NCBI RefSeq assembly: GCF_001500045.1 | Contig: NZ_LQIX01000006.1 | Location: 1-64,000 of the forward strand | Direction of reading: 5' to 3' | From: Mycobacterium sp. GA-1199 | GTDB lineage: Bacteria > Actinomycetota > Actinomycetes > Mycobacteriales > Mycobacteriaceae | DNA length: 64,000 nt | Shown here: one piece after another, positions 36,704 to 45,349 of the stretch | How positions within the stretch are numbered: the first letter of the stretch is position 1 | Layout of the letters: every line of letters begins with the position of its first letter | Notes under the pieces: model-generated | Database searches by the model: none | The model's input: only the letters and a program-made list of their open reading frames with translations | Told to the model about the DNA's origin: nothing | Position numbers and translations under genes: made by a program

Positions 36704-37552
36704 GTGCGGGAATCCAGCAACCCCGTATTTCGATCCCTGCCAAAGTCGCAGGGCGGATATGCGCAGTTCGGTACAGGGGCCGCCGGCTACGGTACGCAGG
36801 CGGTTCACGCCGACCCCTATGTGACGCAGTACCCGGAGCAGCGCCAGGCAGGCGTCGCCCGCCCGATGACCATCGACGATGTCGTCACCAAGACCGGCGT
36901 CACGCTGGCGGTGTTGACCGCGGTCGGCGTCGTCTCGTACTTCATCGCATCGGTCAACCTCGGCCTGGCCATGCCGCTGGCGATGGTCGGCGCGATCGGC
37001 GGCCTGATTCTTGTGCTGGTCGCCACGTTCGGCCGTAAGCAGGACAACCCGGCCATCGTGCTCAGCTACGCCGCGCTCGAGGGCCTGTTCCTGGGCGCGA
37101 TCTCGTTCTTGTTCGCCAACGTCATCTCCAACGGCGGCTACGCGATGATCACGCAGGCCATCGTCGGCACCCTCGGGGTGTTCTTCGGCATGCTCGTGGT
37201 CTACAAGACCGGTGCGATCCGGGTGACCCCGAAGTTCACGCGGATGATCGTCGCCGGCCTGTTCGGCGTGTTGGCCCTGATGCTCGTCAACTTCCTGGCG
37301 GCGATCTTCGGTTTGAACGGCGGCGCCGGCCTTGGTCTGCGCGACGGCGGCATGCTCGCGATCGGCTTCTCGCTGCTCTGCATCGGCTTGGCGGCGTTCA
37401 GCTTCCTGATCGACTTCGACGCGGCCGACCAGATGATTCGCGCGGGTGCGCCGGAGAAGGCGGCGTGGGGCGTCGCGCTCGGCCTGACCGTCACGCTGGT
37501 CTGGCTGTACATCGAGATCCTGCGACTGCTGTCGTATTTCAACAGCGACTAG
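36704..37552 (+). CDS. Bax inhibitor-1/YccA family membrane protein
   Basis: A 282-residue protein with a Gly/Tyr/Gln-rich cytosolic N-terminus of about 60 residues and seven hydrophobic helices. BI-1/YccA features include SYAALEGLFLGAIS and FSFLIDFDAADQMI, the latter near the di-aspartyl region of the family. Homologues affect membrane protease control or calcium leak. It starts at GTG 36704, with GGAGAGG upstream, and is followed by a canonical terminator. Its position matches Rv1072. Confidence 0.9.
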   Translation: MRESSNPVFRSLPKSQGGYAQFGTGAAGYGTQAVHADPYVTQYPEQRQAGVARPMTIDDVVTKTGVTLAVLTAVGVVSYFIASVNLGLAMPLAMVGAIGGLILVLVATFGRKQDNPAIVLSYAALEGLFLGAISFLFANVISNGGYAMITQAIVGTLGVFFGMLVVYKTGAIRVTPKFTRMIVAGLFGVLALMLVNFLAAIFGLNGGAGLGLRDGGMLAIGFSLLCIGLAAFSFLIDFDAADQMIRAGAPEKAAWGVALGLTVTLVWLYIEILRLLSYFNSD

Positions 37553-37566
37553 CAGCCTGACGAGGA

Positions 37567-37599
37567 GGCCCGGCACGAAAACGTGCCGGGCCTTTTCTG
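37567..37599 (+). terminator. Canonical Rho-independent terminator
   Basis: A perfect 11-bp stem (GGCCCGGCACG with its complement), an AAAA loop, then TTTTCTGT. It starts 14 nt after the stop of the BI-1 gene. Confidence 0.93.
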
Positions 37600-37601
37600 T
37601 T

Positions 37602-37688
37602 GCGTTGGATATCCCGAACCGCGGCCGTTTGCGTTGGTTATCCCCAACCGCCGCCGTTTGGGTTGGTTATCCCCAACCGCCGCCGTCA
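37602..37688. repeat. Three 29-bp tandem repeats
   Basis: Units at 37602-37630, 37631-37659 and 37660-37688. The second and third share GGTTATCCCCAACCGCCGCC, and the first differs at a few positions. Each holds a short inverted repeat (GTTGG/CCAAC in the last two). They lie between the terminator and the DUF559 gene. Confidence 0.9.
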
Positions 37689-37739
37689 CTGCACCCGCAA
37701 ACGCTGTTCCTGTCCGAGCACCGGTCTTCACTGCGGACC

Positions 37740-38606
37740 ATGGAAGTGCCGTTCCTCGGAAGCGAAGCGTTGCGCGATGGCCATGTCGCCAACAAGCATC
37801 AACTGCGGACCCGCTATCAAGCCCTGTTCCCCGGCGTGTACATCGACGACGGCGTGGTGCCGAACTTGTCGCAACGAACGATTGCCGCCTGGTTGTGGAC
37901 TCGCCGGCGCGCAGTGATTGCCGGCCTCGCGGCTGCGGCGCTACACGGTTCCCAGTACGTCGCCGACGATGTCCCGATCGAGCTCATATGGTCGAACCCG
38001 CGTGCGCCGCGAGGGATCGTGACGCGACGAGATCGACTGGCTCGCAACGAATGGGAATTTGTGGCCGGCGTGCCCGTGACGACACCGGAGCGCACGGCGT
38101 TCGACCTCGCCCGGCTGACCCGCGGTGACAAGGCGGTGGCGCGTCTCGACGCGTTGGGCAATGCAACTCGTTTCGACCGTGACCTCGTCGCCGGGCTTGT
38201 CGACCGGCACCGCGGATCTCCGGGTGTGCCGCGAGTGTTGCCTGTTCTCGACCTGTACGACGCCGGCGCGGAGTCTCCACGCGAAACCTGGTTGCGTCTG
38301 CTGCTCATACGAGCCGGTTTTCCGCGCCCGCGGACGCAGATCCCCGTCTATGACGACTTCGGGCGAGCCCGCTACCGCTTGGACATGGGTTGGGGGGACG
38401 AGGTGATGATCGCCGTGGAGTACGACGGCGAATTGCACCGGCTGCCGTCGCGGCTCGGAGCCGACATCGTGCGCTCGGAGTTCATCGCGCACCGGGGTTG
38501 GACACATATTCGCGTCGGCGCGGGCGTCCATCCGGCCGACATCGTCAACCGGGTGCGGTGCGCCTGGGCCGCTAGTGTGCAATCAGATCGCGAAATTGCC
38601 TCGTAA
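37740..38606 (+). CDS. DUF559-like protein with AbiEi-like N-terminus
   Basis: A 288-residue protein. The N-terminal half resembles AbiEi-type antitoxin-like winged-helix proteins ([17 protein letters not shown] and [17 protein letters not shown]). The C-terminal third has the restriction-endonuclease-like DUF559 pattern: RYRLDMGW, then [11 protein letters not shown], and [10 protein letters not shown]. Whether it cuts DNA is not known. The ATG at 37740 is chosen because the frame upstream is the tandem repeats. The stop lies inside the loop of a 66-nt inverted repeat. Such genes are scattered through mycobacterial genomes. Confidence 0.78.
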   Translation: MEVPFLGSEALRDGHVANKHQLRTRYQALFPGVYIDDGVVPNLSQRTIAAWLWTRRRAVIAGLAAAALHGSQYVADDVPIELIWSNPRAPRGIVTRRDRLARNEWEFVAGVPVTTPERTAFDLARLTRGDKAVARLDALGNATRFDRDLVAGLVDRHRGSPGVPRVLPVLDLYDAGAESPRETWLRLLLIRAGFPRPRTQIPVYDDFGRARYRLDMGWGDEVMIAVEYDGELHRLPSRLGADIVRSEFIAHRGWTHIRVGAGVHPADIVNRVRCAWAASVQSDREIAS

Positions 38607-38637
38607 CGGCCGAATTCGCGATCTGGTTGCACACTAG
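38572..38637. repeat. 66-nt inverted repeat over the 3' end of the DUF559 gene
   Basis: Arms of 23 nt at 38572-38594 and 38615-38637, complementary except for one G:T-type mismatch, with a 20-nt loop that contains the DUF559 stop codon. It may work as a bidirectional terminator or be a repeat element. Confidence 0.85.
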
Positions 38638-38697
38638 ACGCCGGCGGGCTGCGGTCGGCCGGTCGGCTGCGGCCGGTCGGCGGCTGCCCCTCGCGGG

Positions 38698-39915
38698 TCA
38701 GGACAGCCGCTCGAGCACCATCGCCATGCCCTGGCCGCCGCCGACACACATCGTCTCGAGGCCGAACGTCTTGTCGTGGGTCGTCAGGTTGTTCAGCAGC
38801 GTGGCGGTGATCCGCGCGCCGGTCATGCCGAACGGATGGCCCAGGGCGATCGCGCCGCCCGACACGTTGAGCTTGTCCTCGTCCATGCCCAGTTCGCGCG
38901 CCGAACCGAGCACCTGGACGGCGAAGGCCTCGTTGATCTCGTAGAGGTCGATGTCGCCGATCGACATCCCGGCGTTGGCGAGCGCCTTGCGCGTCGCCTC
39001 GATGGGACCGAGACCCATGATCTCCGGGGACAGCCCGCTCACCCCCGTCGAGACGATGCGCGCCAGCGGCGTCAGACCCAACTCGCGAGCTTTGGTGTCC
39101 GACATGACGATCAGCGCCGCGGCGCCGTCGTTGAGCGGGCACGCGTTGCCGGCCGTCACGGTGCCGTTCGGCCGGAACACCGGCTTGAGTTGGCTGATCT
39201 TCTCGTAGGTGGTCCCGGCCCGAGGCCCATCATCGGTGGACACGGTGGATCCATCCGGCAGCGTGACCGGGACGATCTCGCGCTCGAAGAAGCCGTTCTT
39301 GATGGCCTCCTCGGCGCGGTTCTGCGACCGGACACCCCAGTGGTCCTGGTCCTCGCGGCTGATACCGGTGTGCAGCGCGACGTTCTCCGCGGTCTGGCCC
39401 ATCGCGATGTAGACGTCCGGCAGCAAGCCGTCGTCACGTGGGTCATGCCACTCCTCGGCGCCCGCGGCCGCCTGATCCGAGCGGCTCATCGCGTCGGCGA
39501 ACAACGGGTTCTTGCTGTCCGGCCACCCATCCGCCGTGCCCTTCGGAAACCGCGAAACCGTCTCCACGCCAGCCGAAATGAACGCATGCCCCTCGCCGGC
39601 CTTGATCGCATGGAACGCCATGCGCGTGGTCTGCAGCGACGACGAGCAGTAGCGGTTCACCGTTGTCCCCGGCAGGAAGTCGTAACCGAGCTGCACGGCC
39701 ACCGCCCTGCCGATGTTGAAGCCGGCTTCGCCTGCGGGCTGGCCGCAGCCCATGATCAGGTCGTCGATCTCCCGCGGATCCAGTGCGGGCACCTTGTCCA
39801 GCACCGCGCGCACCATCTGCGCGGCCAGGTCGTCGGGCCGGATATCGACCAGTGAACCCTTGGCGGCGCGTCCGATCGGCGACCGCGCGGTCGCGACAAT
39901 GACGGCTTCTCCCAT
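38698..39915 (-). CDS. fadA3: Acetyl-CoA acyltransferase (thiolase) FadA3
   Basis: A 405-residue degradative thiolase. The nucleophile Cys is in [11 protein letters not shown] at about residue 90, the His motif is [12 protein letters not shown] and the second Cys is in [11 protein letters not shown] near the C-terminus. It performs the last, thiolytic step of beta-oxidation. The ATG at 39915 has GAGGAG at good spacing; an ATG 15 nt upstream is less likely. Place and orientation match Rv1074c. Confidence 0.93.
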   Translation of the reverse strand: MGEAVIVATARSPIGRAAKGSLVDIRPDDLAAQMVRAVLDKVPALDPREIDDLIMGCGQPAGEAGFNIGRAVAVQLGYDFLPGTTVNRYCSSSLQTTRMAFHAIKAGEGHAFISAGVETVSRFPKGTADGWPDSKNPLFADAMSRSDQAAAGAEEWHDPRDDGLLPDVYIAMGQTAENVALHTGISREDQDHWGVRSQNRAEEAIKNGFFEREIVPVTLPDGSTVSTDDGPRAGTTYEKISQLKPVFRPNGTVTAGNACPLNDGAAALIVMSDTKARELGLTPLARIVSTGVSGLSPEIMGLGPIEATRKALANAGMSIGDIDLYEINEAFAVQVLGSARELGMDEDKLNVSGGAIALGHPFGMTGARITATLLNNLTTHDKTFGLETMCVGGGQGMAMVLERLS

Positions 39916-39949
39916 GGTGACTCCTCGCATTGACGGCTATGAGGAGAAC

Positions 39950-40960
39950 CTAGCTCGCGGACGCCACGACGGGTGCGGGACCCCTCCCATGGCCGATGCC
40001 GGGGATCCCCCTCAGCACAGGTGCGGGGACCCCGGTCGAGCGCCGCCACAACCTGCTCAACCCGCCGACACGGGCCAGCAGCGCGAAGCCCTCACCCGAT
40101 CGTGAACGCCACGGCAGCTCCGGCGCTGCACCACCGAGCCAGTCGCTCAACGCATTACACAGCGCCGGCAGCAGTTGGTTGGCCGCCAGCGCATAGCCGG
40201 CGCCGGACGGATGGAACATGTCCGGAGAGAACAGCACGTCGGGGGTGGACCGGAAGTGGGGCGCCAGCAGGTCGGCCAGCGGTACGGGAACGCCGCCTTC
40301 AGCTCGCACGGCGGCCGCCTGAGCGCGGGCCAGACGCAGTCCGCGGCTGCGTGTCACCGCGCGCAGGGGTTGCGGTATCGCGGTGATGACGCCGAAATCC
40401 GGACAGGTGCCGACCACCACGACGGCGCCCGCGGCCCGCAATCGGCGCACCGCCTTTCCCAGTCGGCGGGCCGACGGGCGGATGGCGTTCGGCCGGGTGA
40501 TGTCGTTGGCGCCGATCATGATCACCGCGGCGTCGGGTGGAGGACCCGCGACGAACATCGCGTCGATCTGGCCCGACAGCCCCTTCGACGTCGCCCCGAC
40601 GATCGCCTTGGTGCTCAGCCGGATCCGCTTTCCGGAGACCTCGGCCAAACCGCGCGCGAGCAGAACTCCGGGCACCTCCTCGGCGGTGGCGGCGCCATAG
40701 CCGGTCGCGGTGGAGTCACCGAAGACCATCAGGTTCAAGTCGAACGGCACGTCGCGGCGCCAGCGCTCGACGGGGCCGCGACCGGGTGCGTAGACGCCGT
40801 CGGCTCGGGGCGGGATGTCCCACGCCTGCGGAATGACGCGGCGGGCCTGGTCGGCCTGCCCGATCAGCAGGTTGCGCGCCCCGATATACGCCGAACCCAG
40901 CGAGCCGAGCGTGGCCGCGGCCGCAAACGCGATTGTGGTCGTCCGTCGCGGTGTGCCCAC
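39950..40960 (-). CDS. SGNH/GDSL-type hydrolase
   Basis: A 336-residue exported or membrane-tethered esterase. It has an N-terminal hydrophobic stretch (TIAFAAAATLGSLGSAY), then the SGNH blocks: FGDSTATGYGA (nucleophile Ser), IGANDIT (Asn) and DMFHPSGAGY (Asp-His pair). The GTG at 40960 is chosen from the position of the signal-like segment; no strong ribosome site is seen. It corresponds to Rv1075c, which has been described as an esterase. It is divergent from lipU. Confidence 0.88.
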   Translation of the reverse strand: MGTPRRTTTIAFAAAATLGSLGSAYIGARNLLIGQADQARRVIPQAWDIPPRADGVYAPGRGPVERWRRDVPFDLNLMVFGDSTATGYGAATAEEVPGVLLARGLAEVSGKRIRLSTKAIVGATSKGLSGQIDAMFVAGPPPDAAVIMIGANDITRPNAIRPSARRLGKAVRRLRAAGAVVVVGTCPDFGVITAIPQPLRAVTRSRGLRLARAQAAAVRAEGGVPVPLADLLAPHFRSTPDVLFSPDMFHPSGAGYALAANQLLPALCNALSDWLGGAAPELPWRSRSGEGFALLARVGGLSRLWRRSTGVPAPVLRGIPGIGHGRGPAPVVASAS

Positions 40961-41050
40961 GCAGGCAAGTTTAAGTGGGTTTTCCGGGGCTATCCGCGTG
41001 GCGAGAAGCGATAAGGGGTCACATTGCGGTATCAACTCCGGTATCGAATA

Positions 41051-41103
41051 TGACTCGCTGATTGTTGAATTGAACGTAAGCTGTCAAGCTAAGACGCGAG
41101 TCA
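41051..41103. promoter_or_regulatory. Widely spaced inverted repeat between the SGNH hydrolase gene and lipU
   Basis: TGACTCGC (41051-41058) and GCGAGTCA (41096-41103) are perfect complements 37 nt apart in the 205-nt divergent region. They may be half-sites of one operator or chance. Confidence 0.3.
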
Positions 41104-41165
41104 CGTCCAGAAAATTAGGCGTGCTCAGCACCGCGGCGGCTTGAACGTCGGAGGGGGTGGTTGTG

Positions 41166-42227
41166 ATGACCGCACCGAGCAAGGTCGGCCATGCTCGCCG
41201 ACCAGGAGTATCGCCTGTTCACGTTCGTAAACCGCGCAAGTTCCCGGTCAGTGACGGAGCGCCGGTAGAAATCGTCGAAGACGGCCCGAGCCTTGGGGGC
41301 CGGCTCGCGTCCCTTGCGGCCCTGCTAACTGTTCGACCCACGCTGGCTATTGGAAGCTATGCGCCGCGGCTGCCGTGGCCCTGGGGTCTGGTCGACTTCG
41401 TCTCGCGCGTCGCGCGGCCCGCGCCCGGCACCGTGCGGGCCACGATCTCTTTGCCGAAATGCACCGCGCAACTTGTCCGGGCGCCCGGCGTGTTGCCCGC
41501 AGACGGTAAACGCGGCGTCATCCTCTATATGCACGGCGGCGCATTCTTGACCTGCGGCGTCAATTCGCACGGCCGCCTGGTGCAGGCGCTGTCCGGCTAC
41601 GCCGATTGCCCGGTGCTGGTGGTCAACTACCGGATGATCCCGAAGCATTCGGTCGGCATGGCGATCGACGACTGCTACGACGCCTACCAGTGGCTGCGGC
41701 TGCACGGGTACGAGCCTGACCAGATCGTCCTGGCTGGCGACTCCGCCGGCGGCTACCTGGCGCTCGCACTGGCCGAACGCCTGCAGCGCGAAGGCCTCGA
41801 GGGTGAGGTCCCTGCCGCGATGGTGACGATGTCGCCACTCTTCGAGATCGACAACGAGGCGCGCGCCAATCACCCGAACATCCGCACTGACGCAATGTTC
41901 CCGCCACGGGCGTTCCACGCGCTCGTCGACCTGATCGAGGATGCGGCGCGCCGTGGGCGAAAGGACGGGAAGTCTGAAGAGGTTTACGAGCCGCTCGACC
42001 ACATCGAACCCGGGCTGCCCCGGACGCTGATCCACGTTTCGGGCTCCGAGGTGCTGGTAAGCGATGCGCGGAAGGCCGCGCGGCGGCTGGCGGCCGCGGG
42101 TGTGCCGGTCGAAGTCCGCGTCTGGCCAGGGCAGATGCACGTTTTCCAGATCGCGGCGCCGATCGTGCCCGAGGCGAAACGCTCGCTGCGCCAGATCGGC
42201 GACTACATTCGCGAGGCCACCTGGTAG
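41166..42227 (+). CDS. lipU: Esterase/lipase LipU (hormone-sensitive lipase family)
   Basis: A 353-residue alpha/beta hydrolase of the HSL family. The oxyanion motif HGGAF lies in ILYMHGGAFLT, the nucleophile is in GDSAGGYLAL, and the late Asp and His are in SEVLVSDARK and GQMHVFQ. It hydrolyses short or medium acyl esters. The ATG at 41166 has GGAGGGGG 8-9 nt upstream. Position and sequence match Rv1076. Confidence 0.92.
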   Translation: MTAPSKVGHARRPGVSPVHVRKPRKFPVSDGAPVEIVEDGPSLGGRLASLAALLTVRPTLAIGSYAPRLPWPWGLVDFVSRVARPAPGTVRATISLPKCTAQLVRAPGVLPADGKRGVILYMHGGAFLTCGVNSHGRLVQALSGYADCPVLVVNYRMIPKHSVGMAIDDCYDAYQWLRLHGYEPDQIVLAGDSAGGYLALALAERLQREGLEGEVPAAMVTMSPLFEIDNEARANHPNIRTDAMFPPRAFHALVDLIEDAARRGRKDGKSEEVYEPLDHIEPGLPRTLIHVSGSEVLVSDARKAARRLAAAGVPVEVRVWPGQMHVFQIAAPIVPEAKRSLRQIGDYIREATW

Positions 42228-42268
42228 CCCACCTGGTGAGGGCGGAAGCCGCCTGACACGATGGAGTC

Positions 42269-43669
42269 ATGCGCATCGCTCGGCACATCAGTGAGCTCAT
42301 CGGCAATACCCCCCTGGTACAGCTGAATTCCGTTGTTCCCCCGGGGGCGGGCATGGTCGCGGCCAAGATCGAGTACCTCAACCCGGGCGGTAGCTCCAAG
42401 GACCGCATCGCGATCAAGATGATCGATGCCGCGGAAGCCAGCGGTGAACTCAAGCCCGGCGGCACGATCGTCGAACCCACGTCGGGCAACACCGGGGTGG
42501 GGCTGGCCCTGATCGCCCAGCAGCGGGGCTACAAATGCATCTTCGTCTGCCCGGACAAGGTCGGCGAGGACAAGCGCAACGTGCTGCGGGCGTACGGCGC
42601 CGACGTGGTGGTGTGCCCGACCGCGGTGCCACCCGACCACCCCGACAGCTACTACAGCGTCTCCGACCGCCTGGTCGCCGAGATCGACGGTGCGTGGAAG
42701 CCCGACCAGTACTCCAACCCGATGGGGCCCGAGTCGCACTACGAGACCACCGGCCCGGAGATCTGGGCCGACACCGACGGCAAGGTCACGCATTTCGTGG
42801 CCGGTGTGGGAACCGGCGGCACCATCACCGGCGCCGGTCGTTACCTCAAGGAAGTGTCCGACGGCAAGGTGCGCGTCATCGGCGCCGATCCGGAGGGTTC
42901 GGTGTACTCGGGCGGCTCCGGACGGCCGTATCTGGTGGAGGGCGTCGGCGAGGACTTCTGGCCCAAGGCCTACGACCCCGCGGTGCCCGACGAGATCATC
43001 GCGGTCTCGGACGCCGATTCATTCGAGATGACACGCAGACTGGCGCGCGAAGAGGCGCTGCTCGTCGGCGGGTCGTGCGGTATGGCAGTGGTCGCCGCCA
43101 ACAAGGTGGCCGAGCAGGCCGGCCCGGACGCACTGGTCGTGGTGCTGTTGCCCGACGGCGGAAGAGGTTATCTCGCAAAGGTTTTCAACGACGACTGGAT
43201 GTCGTCTTACGGCTTCCTGCGTAGCAGGATGGACGGGTCGGTGGAGGAGTCGACGGTCGGCGAAGTGCTGCGCGGCAAGTCGGGGGCGCTGCCCGACCTC
43301 GTGCACACGCACCCGTCGGAGACTGTTCGCGACGCCATCGGGATCCTGCGCGAATACGGCGTCTCGCAGATGCCCGTCGTCGGTGCCGAACCGCCGGTGA
43401 TGGCCGGGGAGGTCGCGGGCAGCGTATCCGAACGCGAACTGCTTTCCGCGGTGTTCGAGGGACGGGCCAAGCTCGCCGACGCGGTGGCCGACCACATGAG
43501 CCCGCCGTTGCCGCTGATCGGAGCCGGCGAACTGGTCAGCGCGGCAGCTAAAGAACTTCGCGAATGCGACGCGGTGATGGTGGTCGAGGAGGGTAAACCC
43601 GTCGGCGTGCTGACCCGCCACGACCTGCTCGGTTTCCTGTCCGACGGATCCAAGCGTCGGGTTCGCTAG
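42269..43669 (+). CDS. cbs: Cystathionine beta-synthase
   Basis: A 466-residue enzyme with an N-terminal PLP fold-type II domain and C-terminal tandem CBS domains (about 335-460). PLP lysine K44 is in GGSSKDRIAIKM; phosphate-binding loops TSGNTGVG and GTGGTITG are visible. It condenses serine and homocysteine to cystathionine, the first step of reverse transsulfuration; the CBS pair suggests allosteric control. The haem domain of animal enzymes is absent. It matches Rv1077. Confidence 0.95.
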   Translation: MRIARHISELIGNTPLVQLNSVVPPGAGMVAAKIEYLNPGGSSKDRIAIKMIDAAEASGELKPGGTIVEPTSGNTGVGLALIAQQRGYKCIFVCPDKVGEDKRNVLRAYGADVVVCPTAVPPDHPDSYYSVSDRLVAEIDGAWKPDQYSNPMGPESHYETTGPEIWADTDGKVTHFVAGVGTGGTITGAGRYLKEVSDGKVRVIGADPEGSVYSGGSGRPYLVEGVGEDFWPKAYDPAVPDEIIAVSDADSFEMTRRLAREEALLVGGSCGMAVVAANKVAEQAGPDALVVVLLPDGGRGYLAKVFNDDWMSSYGFLRSRMDGSVEESTVGEVLRGKSGALPDLVHTHPSETVRDAIGILREYGVSQMPVVGAEPPVMAGEVAGSVSERELLSAVFEGRAKLADAVADHMSPPLPLIGAGELVSAAAKELRECDAVMVVEEGKPVGVLTRHDLLGFLSDGSKRRVR

Positions 43670-43781
43670 CGCCTCACCGTCATCGGGGGCGCTGAAGGCT
43701 GGCAAACAGCCCGACCGATTGTTCGTCGCTCGCGGCCAGACGCCGAATCGGGGACGTTTCTTTTCGGTGTACAAATCGCTG

Positions 43782-43798
43782 CGCAAAGGCGCTTTGCG
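43782..43798. promoter_or_regulatory. Perfect 7-3-7 inverted repeat upstream of pra
   Basis: CGCAAAG-GCG-CTTTGCG lies 51 nt before the pra start, next to a TAATGT that could be a -10 element (43802-43807). It may be an operator overlapping the promoter. Confidence 0.35.
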
Positions 43799-43848
43799 GG
43801 TAATGTAAGCACGCTTGATCCAGCTAAGAAGCAGACTGGAGTCGACCG

Positions 43849-44433
43849 ATGACCGATCAGCCGCCCCCAGGAGGTTATCCTCCGCAGCCAGGAGGTTATC
43901 CGCCACCGCCGCCGACGGACACCAGCTATCCACCTCCGGCGCTACCGGTTCAAGCGATGCCGAAAGAGGCGTACACGCCGTGGTTCACCCGTGTTCTGGC
44001 CTGGCTGGTCGACTCGATCCCGATCTTCATCTTGTGGGGTATCGGTTACGCGCTGCTGCTTGGCACCCAGGAAACAGCGTGCATCACCGATGTTTCCGAG
44101 TATGAACTCGGCGAGTTCTGCGCGACCGGCGCCTCCACGGTCGGACAGCTCGCGATCACTGTCACCTCGATACTCGTTCTGGCATACGTGATCTGGAACT
44201 ATGGGTACCGCCAAGGAACTACCGGTTCCAGCATCGGCAAGTCGATGCTGAAATTCAAAGTTGTCAGCGAAAAGAACGGGCAGCCAATCGGTTTCGGCAT
44301 GTCCATCGTCCGGCAATTGGCGCATATCGTCGACGCCGCCATCTGCTATGTCGGTTATCTGTTCCCACTGTGGGACGCCAAACGGCAGACCATTGCGGAT
44401 AAGCTCATCTCCACCGTCTGCTCACCCTTGTAG
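43849..44433 (+). CDS. pra: Proline-rich antigen homologue, RDD-family membrane protein
   Basis: A 194-residue protein with a Pro/Gly/Tyr-rich N-terminal region of about 36 residues, shorter than in M. tuberculosis Pra, and an RDD membrane domain. The RDD region reads WFTRVLAWLVDSIP, and the conserved GSSIGKSMLKFKVV and IVRQLAHIVDA segments are present. Three to four helices are predicted by eye. The role is unknown. The next gene begins 18 nt downstream with nearly the same N-terminus, so the two form an operon. Confidence 0.88.
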   Translation: MTDQPPPGGYPPQPGGYPPPPPTDTSYPPPALPVQAMPKEAYTPWFTRVLAWLVDSIPIFILWGIGYALLLGTQETACITDVSEYELGEFCATGASTVGQLAITVTSILVLAYVIWNYGYRQGTTGSSIGKSMLKFKVVSEKNGQPIGFGMSIVRQLAHIVDAAICYVGYLFPLWDAKRQTIADKLISTVCSPL

Positions 44434-44451
44434 TCAACCGGGAAAGGTCAC

Positions 44452-45345
44452 ATGACTGATCAACCGCCTCCTCCACCGGGAAACAACCCTCCGCCGTCGC
44501 CGGGTGGCTATCCGCCGGGCGCCGGATATCCGGGGCAGGGCGGTTACCCGCCTGCAGGTGGCTATCCGCCGCCGGGCGGGCCGGGATTCGCTGACGCTCA
44601 GAGGTATAGCGTCGGTGAAGCGTTTTCGTGGGCGTGGGGCAAGTTCACCGCCAACGCAGCCGCGCTGATCGTTCCGACGCTTGTCTATGGGATCATCGTA
44701 GTTGGGTTGCAGGTTTTGTTCGGCACGCTGTCGGCTGTGGTGGACCCGGGGTCGACGAGTTACTCGTCCGACGGTGACGGGTTCTCGTTCTCGTACAACC
44801 TCGACAGTCCCGCCAGCATCGGGATCACAATCCTCGGATGGATCGTGGCGCTGGTCGTCGGCGGCATAATCCAATCCGCCTACTACAACGGCATGTTGGC
44901 CGTCGCCAACGGTCAGCCGGTGACCATCGGGTCGTTCTTCAAGCCGCGCAACGTAGGCGCCGTCATCATCGCGGGCGTGATCGTCGGACTGTTGACCTCG
45001 ATCGGCTTTGCGCTGTGCTTCATTCCCGGCTTCATCGTGGCGATCTTCACGATGTTCACCGTGATCGCCCTGCTGGACCGTAACCTCTCGCCGATCGACG
45101 CGATCAAGACCAGCTTCGACATCGCGAAGAACAACTTCGGTCAGGTGCTGCTGACGTTGCTGGCGGTATTCGCCATCACCCTCGTCGGGGCGTTGCTCTG
45201 CGGCGTCGGTCTGCTTGTCGCGCTTCCGCTGGTGGCGCTCATCGAGGTGTACGCCTATCGCAAGCTCAGCGGTGGTCAGGTCGCCGACCTGAACCCGCAA
45301 CCCCTGCCGCCCGGTCCGCCGCCTCAGGTCACCCCGCAGCAGTGA
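44452..45345 (+). CDS. Proline-rich polytopic membrane protein
   Basis: A 297-residue protein that begins like the upstream pra product (MTDQPPPPPG) and continues with GGYPP-type repeats to about residue 48. A membrane region with roughly five or six helices follows, then a Pro-rich C-terminus. The membrane part resembles glycerophosphoryl-diester/DUF4013-like proteins: segments AFSWAWGKFTANAAALIVP and FDIAKNNFGQVL. No function is recognised. The shared N-terminal low-complexity head suggests targeting to the same place as Pra. Confidence 0.82.
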   Translation: MTDQPPPPPGNNPPPSPGGYPPGAGYPGQGGYPPAGGYPPPGGPGFADAQRYSVGEAFSWAWGKFTANAAALIVPTLVYGIIVVGLQVLFGTLSAVVDPGSTSYSSDGDGFSFSYNLDSPASIGITILGWIVALVVGGIIQSAYYNGMLAVANGQPVTIGSFFKPRNVGAVIIAGVIVGLLTSIGFALCFIPGFIVAIFTMFTVIALLDRNLSPIDAIKTSFDIAKNNFGQVLLTLLAVFAITLVGALLCGVGLLVALPLVALIEVYAYRKLSGGQVADLNPQPLPPGPPPQVTPQQ

Positions 45346-45349
45346 CGGA

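Noticed and set aside
37639..37676. TTATCCCCA within two repeat units as DnaA boxes
   Set aside because: One mismatch from the classical box, only two good copies and no replication genes nearby; not enough for an origin claim.
37602..37688. Possible mini-CRISPR
   Set aside because: The three 29-bp units are directly adjacent with no spacers, and no cas gene is present.
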